Below are positions 1 through 8,344 of a stretch of 64,000 nucleotides of DNA, piece by piece. Origin of the DNA: an uncultured Vampirovibrio sp. (GTDB lineage Bacteria > Cyanobacteriota > Vampirovibrionia > Gastranaerophilales > Gastranaerophilaceae); contig CAJUAL010000003.1 of the NCBI GenBank assembly GCA_910584405.1, positions 80,288 to 144,287 of the forward strand, written 5' to 3'. The position numbers and the translations under genes were made by a program. Each line of letters starts with the position of its first letter. Position 1 is the stretch's first letter. The notes beneath the pieces were generated by a model, which saw only the letters and a list, made by a program, of their open reading frames with translations, was not told the DNA's origin and ran no database searches.

Positions 1-23
1 GTGATATTATGTAGTGTTAATAT

Positions 24-1223
24 TTATTGTTGCGGAATTTTACCTGCTTTTTGTAATCTCGCGTGAGCAATTGTTGTCATTGCCATTTGCGGATCATATT
101 GTGCGATATCTTCTTTTACTGCACTTGACGGTAAGTAGTTATTAAATGCATATCTGTATTTTTCGTAAGGCGAGCCGTTTACTTTTTCTAAGATATTTCT
201 TGCAGCGTTTGTAACAACACCGTCTTCGTTTGTTGCTGGAATTGTAATTCCGTGTTTGTCTTTCATAATGTCTACAGGAACCCACTCAGAACCTTGTCTG
301 CCAATAAGAGCTTCTCTTGTATCGTGAACAAAAGCGTGTTCTCCGCCGCCAAAGATACCGATAGGGTTATCTTTTCCGACAAGTCTGCTGTATACATCAG
401 CGTAATCTTCGATTTGTCCTACATTTCTTGTTAATACTGTCGGATAAGGGAAATCTGCAATAACAGCGTTAGGTAATTCTGTAATTATAGAAGATTCACC
501 TTCCAATGGTCTTAAATATTGCGTATATTCGGTTGGAGTCGTTGCAATTCCTTTTAGCCCGTGAGCTTCAACAACTCCTCTTGCTGCTTTATCAACACCG
601 CAATCGCTGTGTGCAAACGCAAATCCGATATCTTCACTTTTTACACCGAGTTCTTTAAAATATTTGAAAATCGGTGCGAAAAAGTCTTGAATTGATTGTT
701 CGTATTGGGCGGATAATTCTTTTTTCGTCAATGCGCAGCCGCCTTTTACTTGTTCCGGTTTAATGTTTGAGTTACCAACGGCACCGAAAATAAGTCCCGG
801 TTCTTCTCCGTAAGCTGCTTCCCATAATCCTTTTGTTGTAAGTTCTTGTGGCTTGTCTGCAAATCCTAACCATTTGAAATTACCCTTTTTAGGGAAAAAT
901 ATAGGTCTTTCCCAACCTTTTGCCATTACACCGAAGCCTTCTGAAAATTCTTTCATTGCAGCTTCGTTTGGTAAGAATTCTTTTATTCCATGAATTGCTT
1001 CGCTAAATTTTCCTTCAGTTAAAAGTTTTAACATTGTAGAAAATGCTTCTACAAGTTCAGGGTTTGAAGGGTCTGTATTTTGGGCAATTGTTCTGATTAT
1101 TAAATCTTTTTGTTCTAAGCCTAAGTTTCTTAAATTTTGAATTTCTTGACTGGCTTTTTTCTGTCCGCCTACTAATTGGGTAAATAATCTTGTATCTTGA
1201 GCGATACTAAGTGGTCTTATCAT
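24..1223 (-). CDS. Conserved hypothetical protein, possible Rossmann-like fold
   Basis: I do not recognise this 399-residue protein. It has no signal peptide or membrane segment, so it is probably cytoplasmic. The start is supported by an AGGAGA ribosome site a few bases upstream of the ATG. The N-terminal third is helical and charged. Two glycine-rich stretches, FAHSDCGVDKAA (about residues 204-215) and GIFGGGEHAF (about 292-301), faintly recall nucleotide-binding loops of the SLOG/DprA/LOG Rossmann superfamily, where SGGxxGxD and GGGxGT motifs occur. That likeness is weak and I assign no function. It stands alone, divergent from the EF-hand gene. It is probably a lineage-specific family. 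Confidence 0.75.
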   Translation of the reverse strand: MIRPLSIAQDTRLFTQLVGGQKKASQEIQNLRNLGLEQKDLIIRTIAQNTDPSNPELVEAFSTMLKLLTEGKFSEAIHGIKEFLPNEAAMKEFSEGFGVMAKGWERPIFFPKKGNFKWLGFADKPQELTTKGLWEAAYGEEPGLIFGAVGNSNIKPEQVKGGCALTKKELSAQYEQSIQDFFAPIFKYFKELGVKSEDIGFAFAHSDCGVDKAARGVVEAHGLKGIATTPTEYTQYLRPLEGESSIITELPNAVIADFPYPTVLTRNVGQIEDYADVYSRLVGKDNPIGIFGGGEHAFVHDTREALIGRQGSEWVPVDIMKDKHGITIPATNEDGVVTNAARNILEKVNGSPYEKYRYAFNNYLPSSAVKEDIAQYDPQMAMTTIAHARLQKAGKIPQQ

Positions 1224-1412
1224 AAAGAATCTCCTTGTTTTGTCTCTTTAAAACAGGCGGATTAATATTTTTGCTATAAATGTAAATATTTGTAAATAAA
1301 TTTTGGATGTAGTTTTTGAAAAAGCAATTTTGATATCAAAATAAATTTTTATATAGTTAAGAAGGTTATTTGTTGGTTACTTTATTATAGTAGTGTGAAA
1401 GGTAGGTTAGAT

Positions 1413-1907
1413 ATGGAAGTACAATTTATGACAGATTGTAAGCAGAGATATGTTAATGGTATGACCCTTAATGATGTGATTAATACTTATTATGAAGAAC
1501 GAGGCACCAGATTTAATATATTTGGTAATGAAATACCTTTTAACAGTTATGTGCGAGAATTTAACGGTATTGATAAAAATCATGACGGAAAATTATCAAA
1601 AAGTGAAATTTTAAAATACAGAGAATCTCAAATTAAAGCTCAATGGGAAGATTTGATAGCGTTACAAGAACGTATTGAGGAAATGCAAAAAGGTGGTTTT
1701 ATTACTCGTCTTTTTGCTAAACTTAGAGGCGAACCAAGTCTTAAAGAATTAAAAAAAGAATTGAGCGAAAAAGCTGTAAACTTGTATCAAGATCAACTTG
1801 TTCAAGACATATATAATCAACAACAAAAACATGAGATGGCTGATATTGATGTATATCGAACTATATTGAATGAAAATCAAAAATATGGTAATGAATATGT
1901 TGCATAG
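1413..1907 (+). CDS. EF-hand-containing hypothetical protein
   Basis: A 164-residue soluble protein with one clear EF-hand-type loop, DKNHDGKLSKSE (about residues 53-64 counted from the chosen start). It has Asp/Asn/Asp at positions 1, 3 and 5, Gly at 6 and Glu at 12, the usual calcium-ligand pattern. The rest is charged and probably helical, with a likely coiled coil in the second half. An in-frame GTG lies 18 bases upstream, but the ATG at 1413 has an AAAGGT/TAGG purine stretch at good spacing, so I prefer it. No signal peptide is seen. Calcium binding is inferred from the loop; the function is unknown. A strong terminator follows directly. Confidence 0.75.
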   Translation: MEVQFMTDCKQRYVNGMTLNDVINTYYEERGTRFNIFGNEIPFNSYVREFNGIDKNHDGKLSKSEILKYRESQIKAQWEDLIALQERIEEMQKGGFITRLFAKLRGEPSLKELKKELSEKAVNLYQDQLVQDIYNQQQKHEMADIDVYRTILNENQKYGNEYVA

Positions 1908-1913
1908 TTAATT

Positions 1914-1946
1914 AAAAAAGGCTTGAATTTTATTCAAGCCTTTTTT
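1914..1946. terminator. Bidirectional rho-independent terminator
   Basis: A perfect stem, AAAAAAGGCTTGAA pairing with TTCAAGCC plus a T run, has a 5-base loop. It separates the convergent EF-hand gene (+) and aspS (-). A/T tracts on both sides let it work in either direction. Confidence 0.9.
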
Positions 1947-1950
1947 TTAG

Positions 1951-3732
1951 TTATTTGTTAATGTTTGCTGTGCTTTTTATGTGAAGTTCTCTTAACTGTT
2001 GAATTGAAGCAATACCCGGAGCATCACTCATCAAACATTTTGCACCTGCATTTTTAGGGAATGCGATAACGTCACGGATAGATTCAGTTCTTGCTAACAA
2101 TGCAACAAGTCTGTCTAAACCGATTGCTAAACCTGCATGAGGAGGAGTTCCGTATTGCAAAGCGTTAACCATAAATCCGAATTTTTCTTGAGCTTCTTCT
2201 TCAGTTAATCCAAGAGCTTTGAATATTGCTGATTGAACTTCAGAATTATGGATTCTCACTGAACCGCCGCCTAATTCTGTTCCGTTATAAACGATATCGT
2301 ATGCGATTGACTTAACATTGCCTAAGTCACCTGATTTTAATTTGTCTAAGTCTTCAAGACAAGGTGATGTGAATGGGTGGTGCATTGCTTTAAATCTGCC
2401 TTCTTCTTCTGACCATTCAAACATTGGGAAGTCTACAACCCAAAGAAGTGCGTGTTTAGATTCATCAATCAGATTTAATGATTTACCGAAGTGTAATCTT
2501 AATCTGCCCATAATATCGTAAACAGCTTTTGGTTTATCGGCTACAAAGAAGATAATATCGCCAGGTTGAGCACCTGCTCTATCTTGAATAGCTTTTGCTT
2601 GTTCTTCTGTCACAAATTTCAATACAGGAGATTTAGCTGTTCCGTCTTCGTTATAGATAATATTTGCAAGAGCTTTAGCACCGAATGATACTGCAAGTTT
2701 TGTAATATCATCGATTTCTTTTCTTGAATATTTAGCTCCGCCAGGGATTCTTATACCGCGAACGATACCGCCGTTTTCTAATGTATTTTTAACAATTTGA
2801 AATTCTGATTGAAGGATAATATCACCGATATCAAATAATTCTAAGCCGAATCTTGTATCAGGTTTATCTGAACCGTATCTGTCCATAGCTTCTTGCCAAG
2901 GCATTTGAATAAACGGAGGTTTAACTTCTACGCCTGCTGCTTTAAACGCATCAACAATCAAGCCTTCAACAACTTTGATAACATCAGGTTGTTCAACAAA
3001 TGACATTTCAATATCGACTTGAGTAAACTCAGGTTGTCTGTCTGCTCTTAAATCTTCATCTCTGAAACATTTTGCAATTTGGTAGTATCTTTCAATACCG
3101 CCAACCATTAGTAATTGTTTGAAAATTTGAGGAGATTGAGGAAGTGCGTAGAACTTACCTTCTTGAACACGTGACGGAACAAGATAATCTCTTGCGCCTT
3201 CAGGTGTTGTTTTACAAAGAATAGGTGTTTCAACTTCCAAGAAATCAAGATTATTCATATAGTTCCTGATAGCTTTAACTATGTTGTGACGCATAACCAT
3301 TTTTGATAACATCGGTTCACGTCTTAAGTCTAAGTATCTGTATTTTAATCTGATATCTTCAGAAACATTTTCATCATCTAATACGAATGGTAAAACTTTT
3401 GATTCAGAAAGCACTTCAATACTTTCAGGATACATTTCAACCTGACCTGTAGGATATTTTTCGTTGTAAGTTTCTTCAGGTCTTTTTGAAATTTTACCGG
3501 TAACTTTGATAACGTATTCAGATCTTACTTTTTCTAATGTTTTATGAACTTCAGGATTTATTTGCGGGTTAGCAACAATTTGGAAAAATCCGCTTCTGTC
3601 ACGTAATTCAACAAATAAAATGCCGCCCAAATCACGGATAGTTGATACCCAGCCTGAAAGGGTAACGGTTTCATTTACATTTGTCAAATTAAGTTTTCCA
3701 CATTCGTGGTCTTTATAATTTGTTTTAATCAT
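1951..3732 (-). CDS. aspS: Aspartyl-tRNA synthetase
   Basis: A class IIb aminoacyl-tRNA synthetase that charges tRNA-Asp in the cytosol. The 593-residue length is normal for the bacterial type. An N-terminal OB-fold anticodon-binding domain (about 1-110) is followed by the catalytic core with motif 2 (FRDEDLRADRQPEF) and motif 3 (GLAIGLDRLVAL). The bacterial GAD insertion lies between them, near residues 290-420. The C-terminus has the TPPHAGLAIG block typical of AspRS. It is convergent with the EF-hand gene across a terminator. Whether it is discriminating or also charges tRNA-Asn cannot be told here, as no gatCAB genes are in view. Confidence 0.97.
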   Translation of the reverse strand: MIKTNYKDHECGKLNLTNVNETVTLSGWVSTIRDLGGILFVELRDRSGFFQIVANPQINPEVHKTLEKVRSEYVIKVTGKISKRPEETYNEKYPTGQVEMYPESIEVLSESKVLPFVLDDENVSEDIRLKYRYLDLRREPMLSKMVMRHNIVKAIRNYMNNLDFLEVETPILCKTTPEGARDYLVPSRVQEGKFYALPQSPQIFKQLLMVGGIERYYQIAKCFRDEDLRADRQPEFTQVDIEMSFVEQPDVIKVVEGLIVDAFKAAGVEVKPPFIQMPWQEAMDRYGSDKPDTRFGLELFDIGDIILQSEFQIVKNTLENGGIVRGIRIPGGAKYSRKEIDDITKLAVSFGAKALANIIYNEDGTAKSPVLKFVTEEQAKAIQDRAGAQPGDIIFFVADKPKAVYDIMGRLRLHFGKSLNLIDESKHALLWVVDFPMFEWSEEEGRFKAMHHPFTSPCLEDLDKLKSGDLGNVKSIAYDIVYNGTELGGGSVRIHNSEVQSAIFKALGLTEEEAQEKFGFMVNALQYGTPPHAGLAIGLDRLVALLARTESIRDVIAFPKNAGAKCLMSDAPGIASIQQLRELHIKSTANINK

Positions 3733-3821
3733 ATCATATTCCCTCTTTTGTCTATTTTATTTCGCTTTATTATTCTAACAAAAACACAAAAAAATAACTA
3801 CATTATGTAACATTTGTAATT

Positions 3822-4097
3822 TTATTCTTCAATAATTTGGCAAGAATGAACAATATTTAAGTTGATATTATAATATTTAATTTCTTCCGGTTTATATTCA
3901 ACACTGTTTTTGCTCATTATTATGCAGTTGCGCAATGCTATAAACATATTTCCGCAGTTTAGCACATAAAATAATAAGTTTTCTGTTGTCGGGTTTTCAA
4001 CAACAGACGGTATAGGCAGTTCTAACTCGCCTCTTATAAGGTATTCTTCTGTTGTAATAAGAATTTTGATAACTTTTTTGTCTTCGTTTTTTGTCAT
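3822..4097 (-). CDS. Small hypothetical protein
   Basis: A 91-residue protein with no signal peptide. An upstream in-frame ATG would add 12 residues, but the ATG at 4097 is preceded by AGAGAGG at good spacing, so I start there. The fold looks mostly beta, with a KILITTEEYLIRGELELP start and a FIALRNCIIM strand. This loosely recalls small single-domain families with an E-x-Y-x-I/V-R-G-E/T-L pattern, such as DUF6812, but I am not sure of the match. It lies upstream of aspS on the same strand with an 89-base gap, so co-transcription is possible. Confidence 0.6.
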   Translation of the reverse strand: MTKNEDKKVIKILITTEEYLIRGELELPIPSVVENPTTENLLFYVLNCGNMFIALRNCIIMSKNSVEYKPEEIKYYNINLNIVHSCQIIEE

Positions 4098-4180
4098 TTT
4101 TGCCTCTCTTTTTTTATGATTGAATTTTAGCATAAAAATATGGATTGGACAATGTTATTGCTTTTTAGTACACTTTTTTT

Positions 4181-5596
4181 ATGATTACTTTTGATAATTA
4201 TACATTAAATGCATTTGTAAAAGAACAAACCGAATTTTTAACGGGTGCAAGGATTAATAAGATTCAACAGCCGACAAGAAGAGAGTTTGTGCTAACCCTG
4301 CGCAATAACAGCGAATCAAGACAATTATATGTGAATATTAATCCTTCATTTTATCATGTTTGTTTTATGAGTAAGGAAAATTATCAAAGACGTCTTATTG
4401 AAATTCCGCAAAAACCGCCGATGTTTTGTATGCTTTTGAGGAAATATTTGGAAAATTCCAGAATTGCAAGGGTTAATCAACCTCAAGGCGAGCGGATTTT
4501 AGAACTTTTTATAGAAACTTATAATGAGTTAGGCGAAAAGATTTTCTTATGCTTGGCAATTGAACTTATGGGAAAACACTCTAATGTTATTTTGTACAAT
4601 ACTGACACTGATGTGATTATAGGTTGTGCACATAATGTTGGTTCGGAAAAAAGCCGTGAACGAGAGATTTATGGCGGAATCCCTTATGTTTACCCTCCAA
4701 AGCAGGGGGTAAGTAATAATAACTGGACAAGTTTATTGGATTCCTATGAAAACGGTTCGGTTAACGATTTTATCGATAATTATTATACGTATTTTATTGA
4801 AGAAAATAAATTTAAAACATTAAAATCACAATATAGAACCGTAATTTCACAGCGTTTAAAAAAAGTGGTTAAATCATTAAAACAAATGGAGTATAAGCTT
4901 AATTCTGATTCTGATTTTGATAAATACAGGCTTTACGGTGATTTGTTAATGGCTAATTTATATATGTTGAAGGATTATTCATCAAGTGCGTCTGTTTATG
5001 ATTATGAAAATGATAAACAGATTGAAATAACTTTGGATGCAACAAAGACAATTAAGGATAACGCTAATAAGTTTTATAAGCTTTATAACAAAGCCAAAAC
5101 CTCCCGTGAAAAATTAACAGAGCTTGTTAATGAAGCAGTCGAGAAGAAAGCTTATCTTGAACAGGTGTTGTATTCGATAAATTGTGCTGAAAAAATTGAA
5201 GACTTATTTGAGATTTCGGGTGAGGTTGTGGATGAACCGAAAAAAACTGATAAAAAGCAATCTGAGATTATGAAAATTGAAACTGAAAACGGTGATAGAA
5301 TTTTTATCGGTAAAAATAACAAGCAAAATGATTATATAATATCAAAACTATCAGGTGAAGATGATTTGTGGTTCCATGTTCATAACTGTGCGGGTTCACA
5401 TATTTTACTGAAATCTCAAAAAGTTACGGATGACTTGATAATGCGTTGTGCAAGGCTTGCAAAAGAATATTCAAGCGTTAAAGATTCTTCTAAAATCGGA
5501 GTAATCTACACAAAACGTAAATATTTGCGAAAACCACCCGGCGCAAATTTAGGATATGTAACCTATAGAAATGAACAGGAAATTGTTTTGGATTAG
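4181..5596 (+). CDS. rqcH: RqcH/NFACT family ribosome quality control protein
   Basis: A homologue of the NFACT proteins (RqcH/FbpA, eukaryotic NEMF). In bacteria these bind stalled 50S subunits and recruit tRNA-Ala to add alanine tails to the nascent chain. Residues 1-210 are the NFACT-N domain and the middle is coiled coil. The C-terminal NFACT-R domain carries DLWFHVHNCAGSHILL (about 398-413) and KPPGANLGYVTY. At 471 residues it is shorter than the Bacillus protein (about 570), mainly in the coiled coils and the C-terminus. At the place of the RqcH Asp-Arg motif I see Glu104-Arg105. The ATG has no obvious Shine-Dalgarno sequence. Older annotation would call it fibronectin-binding protein. 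Confidence 0.9.
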   Translation: MITFDNYTLNAFVKEQTEFLTGARINKIQQPTRREFVLTLRNNSESRQLYVNINPSFYHVCFMSKENYQRRLIEIPQKPPMFCMLLRKYLENSRIARVNQPQGERILELFIETYNELGEKIFLCLAIELMGKHSNVILYNTDTDVIIGCAHNVGSEKSREREIYGGIPYVYPPKQGVSNNNWTSLLDSYENGSVNDFIDNYYTYFIEENKFKTLKSQYRTVISQRLKKVVKSLKQMEYKLNSDSDFDKYRLYGDLLMANLYMLKDYSSSASVYDYENDKQIEITLDATKTIKDNANKFYKLYNKAKTSREKLTELVNEAVEKKAYLEQVLYSINCAEKIEDLFEISGEVVDEPKKTDKKQSEIMKIETENGDRIFIGKNNKQNDYIISKLSGEDDLWFHVHNCAGSHILLKSQKVTDDLIMRCARLAKEYSSVKDSSKIGVIYTKRKYLRKPPGANLGYVTYRNEQEIVLD

Positions 5597-5704
5597 ATAT
5601 ACTTCTAAGAGTGTAAAAAAATTTTAACAAAATAGCAAATTTTTATCATTTGATGCTTTCTAATATATGTGTAATAAATCTTTTTATAGAAAGCAGGTAT
5701 GTGT

Positions 5705-6058
5705 ATGCGTGTAGATGGTCTTAATCCAAGTTACGGTGTAACTAAAAACGGTAATCCATATGAAAAATCAAAATGGGGTAAAAGGGCAGGAACTACTGCC
5801 GGTGTTGCATATATTGCAGCTTCTACGGCACATCTTGCCACAAAAGGTGCATTGAAAAGACCTCTTGCAAGAGTTATGGTATCATTAAGAAATTTGGGTG
5901 TTAAAAATCCGAAAATGTTGTCTTATGGCGCTTTAGGTGCAGGAGCATTACTTGCAACAGCCTTAGCGGCAGGTGTCGGTAAATTAGTCGGACATTGTGT
6001 TGATAAATTTGTAGAAGCTAAACGTAAAAAAGCTGCAGATAGAGCTGCTCAATTTTAA
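5705..6058 (+). CDS. Small membrane-associated hypothetical protein
   Basis: A 117-residue basic protein. Its N-terminal half contains a weakly hydrophobic AGVAYIAASTAH stretch. A clear hydrophobic, Ala/Gly-rich segment (about residues 78-100, YGALGAGALLATALAAGVG) is followed by a Lys/Arg-rich tail. It is probably membrane-associated, with one or two segments. An ATG two codons earlier sits directly on the AGCAGGT ribosome site, so the second ATG, six bases away from it, is the better start. A 9-bp inverted repeat (TGCTTTCTA at 5654-5662 and TAGAAAGCA at 5687-5695) lies just before the ribosome site. Function unknown; probably lineage-specific. Confidence 0.65.
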   Translation: MRVDGLNPSYGVTKNGNPYEKSKWGKRAGTTAGVAYIAASTAHLATKGALKRPLARVMVSLRNLGVKNPKMLSYGALGAGALLATALAAGVGKLVGHCVDKFVEAKRKKAADRAAQF

Positions 6059-6081
6059 TTTAATTATATAGAAGTTTTATA

Positions 6082-6135
6082 GGAACCAAAATCTTAAGAT
6101 TCTGAAACAAGTTCAGAATGACAATATTTTGGTTC
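6082..6135. terminator. Nested-hairpin intergenic element, likely terminator
   Basis: An outer stem of GAACCAAAAT (6083-6092) and ATTTTGGTTC (6126-6135) encloses a second hairpin, ATTCTGAA (6099-6106) and TTCAGAAT (6112-6119). A T-rich run follows. It lies between the small membrane protein and rsmE and could terminate the former. The inner CTGAAACAAGTTCAG core resembles dispersed short palindromes of other bacteria. Confidence 0.6.
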
Positions 6136-6183
6136 TGTTTTTATCTGAATTTGTGGTATAATTTCCGTATACAAGAGGTCATT

Positions 6184-6927
6184 ATGCCACATTTTTTTAT
6201 AGATTCAAATCAGGTAAAAGATAATATTATTAAGATTTCCGATAAAGAAAACTACCAGCATATAGCGCGCTCGCTGCGCTCGCGCGCCGGAGAGTCTTTA
6301 CTTTTGATTGATGAAGGGCAAATTCAGTATGAAACAACGATTATTGAGATTACAAATCGCGAAGTTGTTGCAGAAATTGATAAATTTTACCCCTCTAAAC
6401 GGTTTTTGGATTTTGAACTTTGTCTTGCGCAAAGCCCGTTAAGATCTGATGCTCAAGGTTTGTTGATTGAAAAAGCAACCGAGCTTGGTGTAAGCAGGGT
6501 TTATCCTGTAATGACAGATAATTGCGCTGTAAATAAATCTGTAGTAGAGAAGAAAGTTTCAAAGTGGCAAAAGATTATGTATGAATCCTCAAAACAGTGT
6601 GAACGAGCGATTGTACCTGTTTGTAGTGAGGTTTCAACTATTCAAACTCTGATTGAGAGTGAAAGTTTTGACAAAGTTATTGTTTTTTGTGAACGGATTG
6701 CAGATAAGACAATCAGGCAAAGTTTTGAAGAAAAACCTGTTAAAAAAGGTGACAGGGTTCTTGTTATAATTGGTCCTGAGGGCGGTTTTTCACAAAAAGA
6801 ATTTGATTATTTTAAGGCTAAAGGACTTGAAATGTTAACGCTCGGAGATTTGATTCTTAGAGCTGAAACTGCGGTTGTTGTTGCGTTAGGGAATATTATT
6901 TATGAATACTCAAATTTTAGTAAATAA
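6184..6927 (+). CDS. rsmE: 16S rRNA m3U1498 methyltransferase RsmE
   Basis: A SPOUT-class methyltransferase that methylates U1498 of 16S rRNA, 247 residues. The N-terminal PUA-like part has the H-I-A-R-S-L-R-S-R-A-G-E substrate-binding block. The C-terminal knot carries IIGPEGGFS and LGDLILRAETA, which form the AdoMet site in the family. The start at 6184 has AGAGG upstream. An in-frame extension 66 bases further up lacks a ribosome site and would add an unrelated hydrophobic stretch. A TATAAT box about 25 bases upstream suggests its own promoter. The 3' end overlaps cca by 26 bases. Bases 6265-6290 are almost pure G/C, unusual here, yet encode conserved residues. Confidence 0.95.
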   Translation: MPHFFIDSNQVKDNIIKISDKENYQHIARSLRSRAGESLLLIDEGQIQYETTIIEITNREVVAEIDKFYPSKRFLDFELCLAQSPLRSDAQGLLIEKATELGVSRVYPVMTDNCAVNKSVVEKKVSKWQKIMYESSKQCERAIVPVCSEVSTIQTLIESESFDKVIVFCERIADKTIRQSFEEKPVKKGDRVLVIIGPEGGFSQKEFDYFKAKGLEMLTLGDLILRAETAVVVALGNIIYEYSNFSK

Positions 6928-8302
6928 AATAAAAGAAGATGATTTGTTAAATAATTTGGCAAGTTTTTTCCCTAATAAAATATATCTTGTCGGAGGTTCC
7001 GTTCGAGATGCGTTGTTGGGTAAAGCTTCTTTTGACAGGGATTTGATTGTGGCTGATGTTGACGCAAGAGAGTTTTCCTTAAAGGTCGCAGAGTTTTTTG
7101 ACGGTGTTTTTATTCCGTTAGATGAAGAAAATAAGATTTATCGAATTGTTTTATCTGATAAAGTTAATTATTTTGATATTACAAATCCTATTGAAGGCTC
7201 ATTGGAAAAAGATTTGCTAAGACGTGATTTAACAATAAATTCTGTCGCGGTTGATATTCGAACAGTGGAGATTGTTGATTTTTGCGGCGGAGTAAATGAT
7301 ATTGAAAACAGAGTAATCCGCGCAATATCCGAGGCTAATTTTACCGATGACCCGTTAAGATTATTGAGAGTTTTCAGGTTCTATTCGCTGTTAGGGTTTG
7401 AGATTGATGATTCATTAGTTGAAATTTGTAAAAAGTATTCTAAATTAATAAATAACCCGGCAAAAGAGCGTGTTGTATATGAGTTAATGAAACTTTTCAG
7501 CGGGAAATATGCGCATTGTGCTTTAATAAAAATGGATGAGTGCGGGATTTTGGAAGAAATCTTTCCGTTTGTTAAAGAATTAAAAAGGGTTCCTCCAAAT
7601 CTTCATCACCATCTGGATTTATTTAATCACAGTATTGAAACCGTTCGTCAGGTTGGTTTGTTGTATGAATCTTCTTCCAAAGAGGTTAAAGAGCATATGC
7701 AAAAAATCGATTTTGGCGGGTTTTCAAGGCTTGCACATTTACGCTTGGCGTGTTTTATGCATGATATCGGAAAGTTTTCAACCTGGACTATAGAAGAAGA
7801 CGGAAGACATCGTTTTATCGGTCATGATGAAGTCGGGGCAAATCTTGCGGTGCCGTTTTTGAAAAAACTTATTTTTTCAAATAAGCAGATTGAGTATATT
7901 AAATATATTATAAAAAAACATATGTATCCGACAGCGGTTGTGTCTTCTCCTGAATTAAACGACAAGGTTATGATGCGTTATGTCAGAAAATCTGAGGATA
8001 ACGCGATTGATAATATTTTAATTGCGCAAGCTGACAGGTTATCTGCTCGCGGACCTGAGATAACTGATGATATTGTGAATGAAAATATTTCTGCGTTAAA
8101 CAAATTGTTGAATTTTTATTTGAATGTTCGGGAATCTTTAAAACCTCTGCCTAAACTTTTAGACGGTAATGAAGTTATGAAAATTCTCGGGATTGAACCT
8201 TCAAAACGCTTGGGGGAAGTTTTAAATGCTCTTAAAGACGCACAAATTTCAGGTGAAATAAATACCAAAGACGAAGCGATTAATTTTGTTCGTTCTCTAT
8301 AA
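6902..8302 (+). CDS. cca: CCA tRNA nucleotidyltransferase with HD domain
   Basis: A class II nucleotidyltransferase that builds or repairs the 3' CCA of tRNAs, 466 residues. The head domain has VGGSVRDALLG and the acidic FDRDLIVADVD metal site. RRDLTINSVA and DDPLRLLRVFRF follow as nucleotide-selection and neck motifs. The C-terminal half is an HD phosphohydrolase-type domain with HHHLDLFNHS and CFMHDIGK. It is translationally coupled to rsmE by a 26-base overlap. The one tRNA gene in the window encodes its own CCA, so repair is at least part of the job. Poly(A) polymerase is an alternative in the same family, but the HD domain favours CCA addition. Confidence 0.92.
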   Translation: MNTQILVNKIKEDDLLNNLASFFPNKIYLVGGSVRDALLGKASFDRDLIVADVDAREFSLKVAEFFDGVFIPLDEENKIYRIVLSDKVNYFDITNPIEGSLEKDLLRRDLTINSVAVDIRTVEIVDFCGGVNDIENRVIRAISEANFTDDPLRLLRVFRFYSLLGFEIDDSLVEICKKYSKLINNPAKERVVYELMKLFSGKYAHCALIKMDECGILEEIFPFVKELKRVPPNLHHHLDLFNHSIETVRQVGLLYESSSKEVKEHMQKIDFGGFSRLAHLRLACFMHDIGKFSTWTIEEDGRHRFIGHDEVGANLAVPFLKKLIFSNKQIEYIKYIIKKHMYPTAVVSSPELNDKVMMRYVRKSEDNAIDNILIAQADRLSARGPEITDDIVNENISALNKLLNFYLNVRESLKPLPKLLDGNEVMKILGIEPSKRLGEVLNALKDAQISGEINTKDEAINFVRSL

Positions 8303-8344
8303 TTTTCGTGGTAAAATTAAATAAAAAATATAGGGGTATATGTT

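Noticed and set aside
6265..6290. Nearly pure G/C run inside rsmE as a possible inserted element
   Set aside because: The residues it encodes align with the family's conserved block without extra length, so nothing need have been inserted. Only the codon choice is odd.
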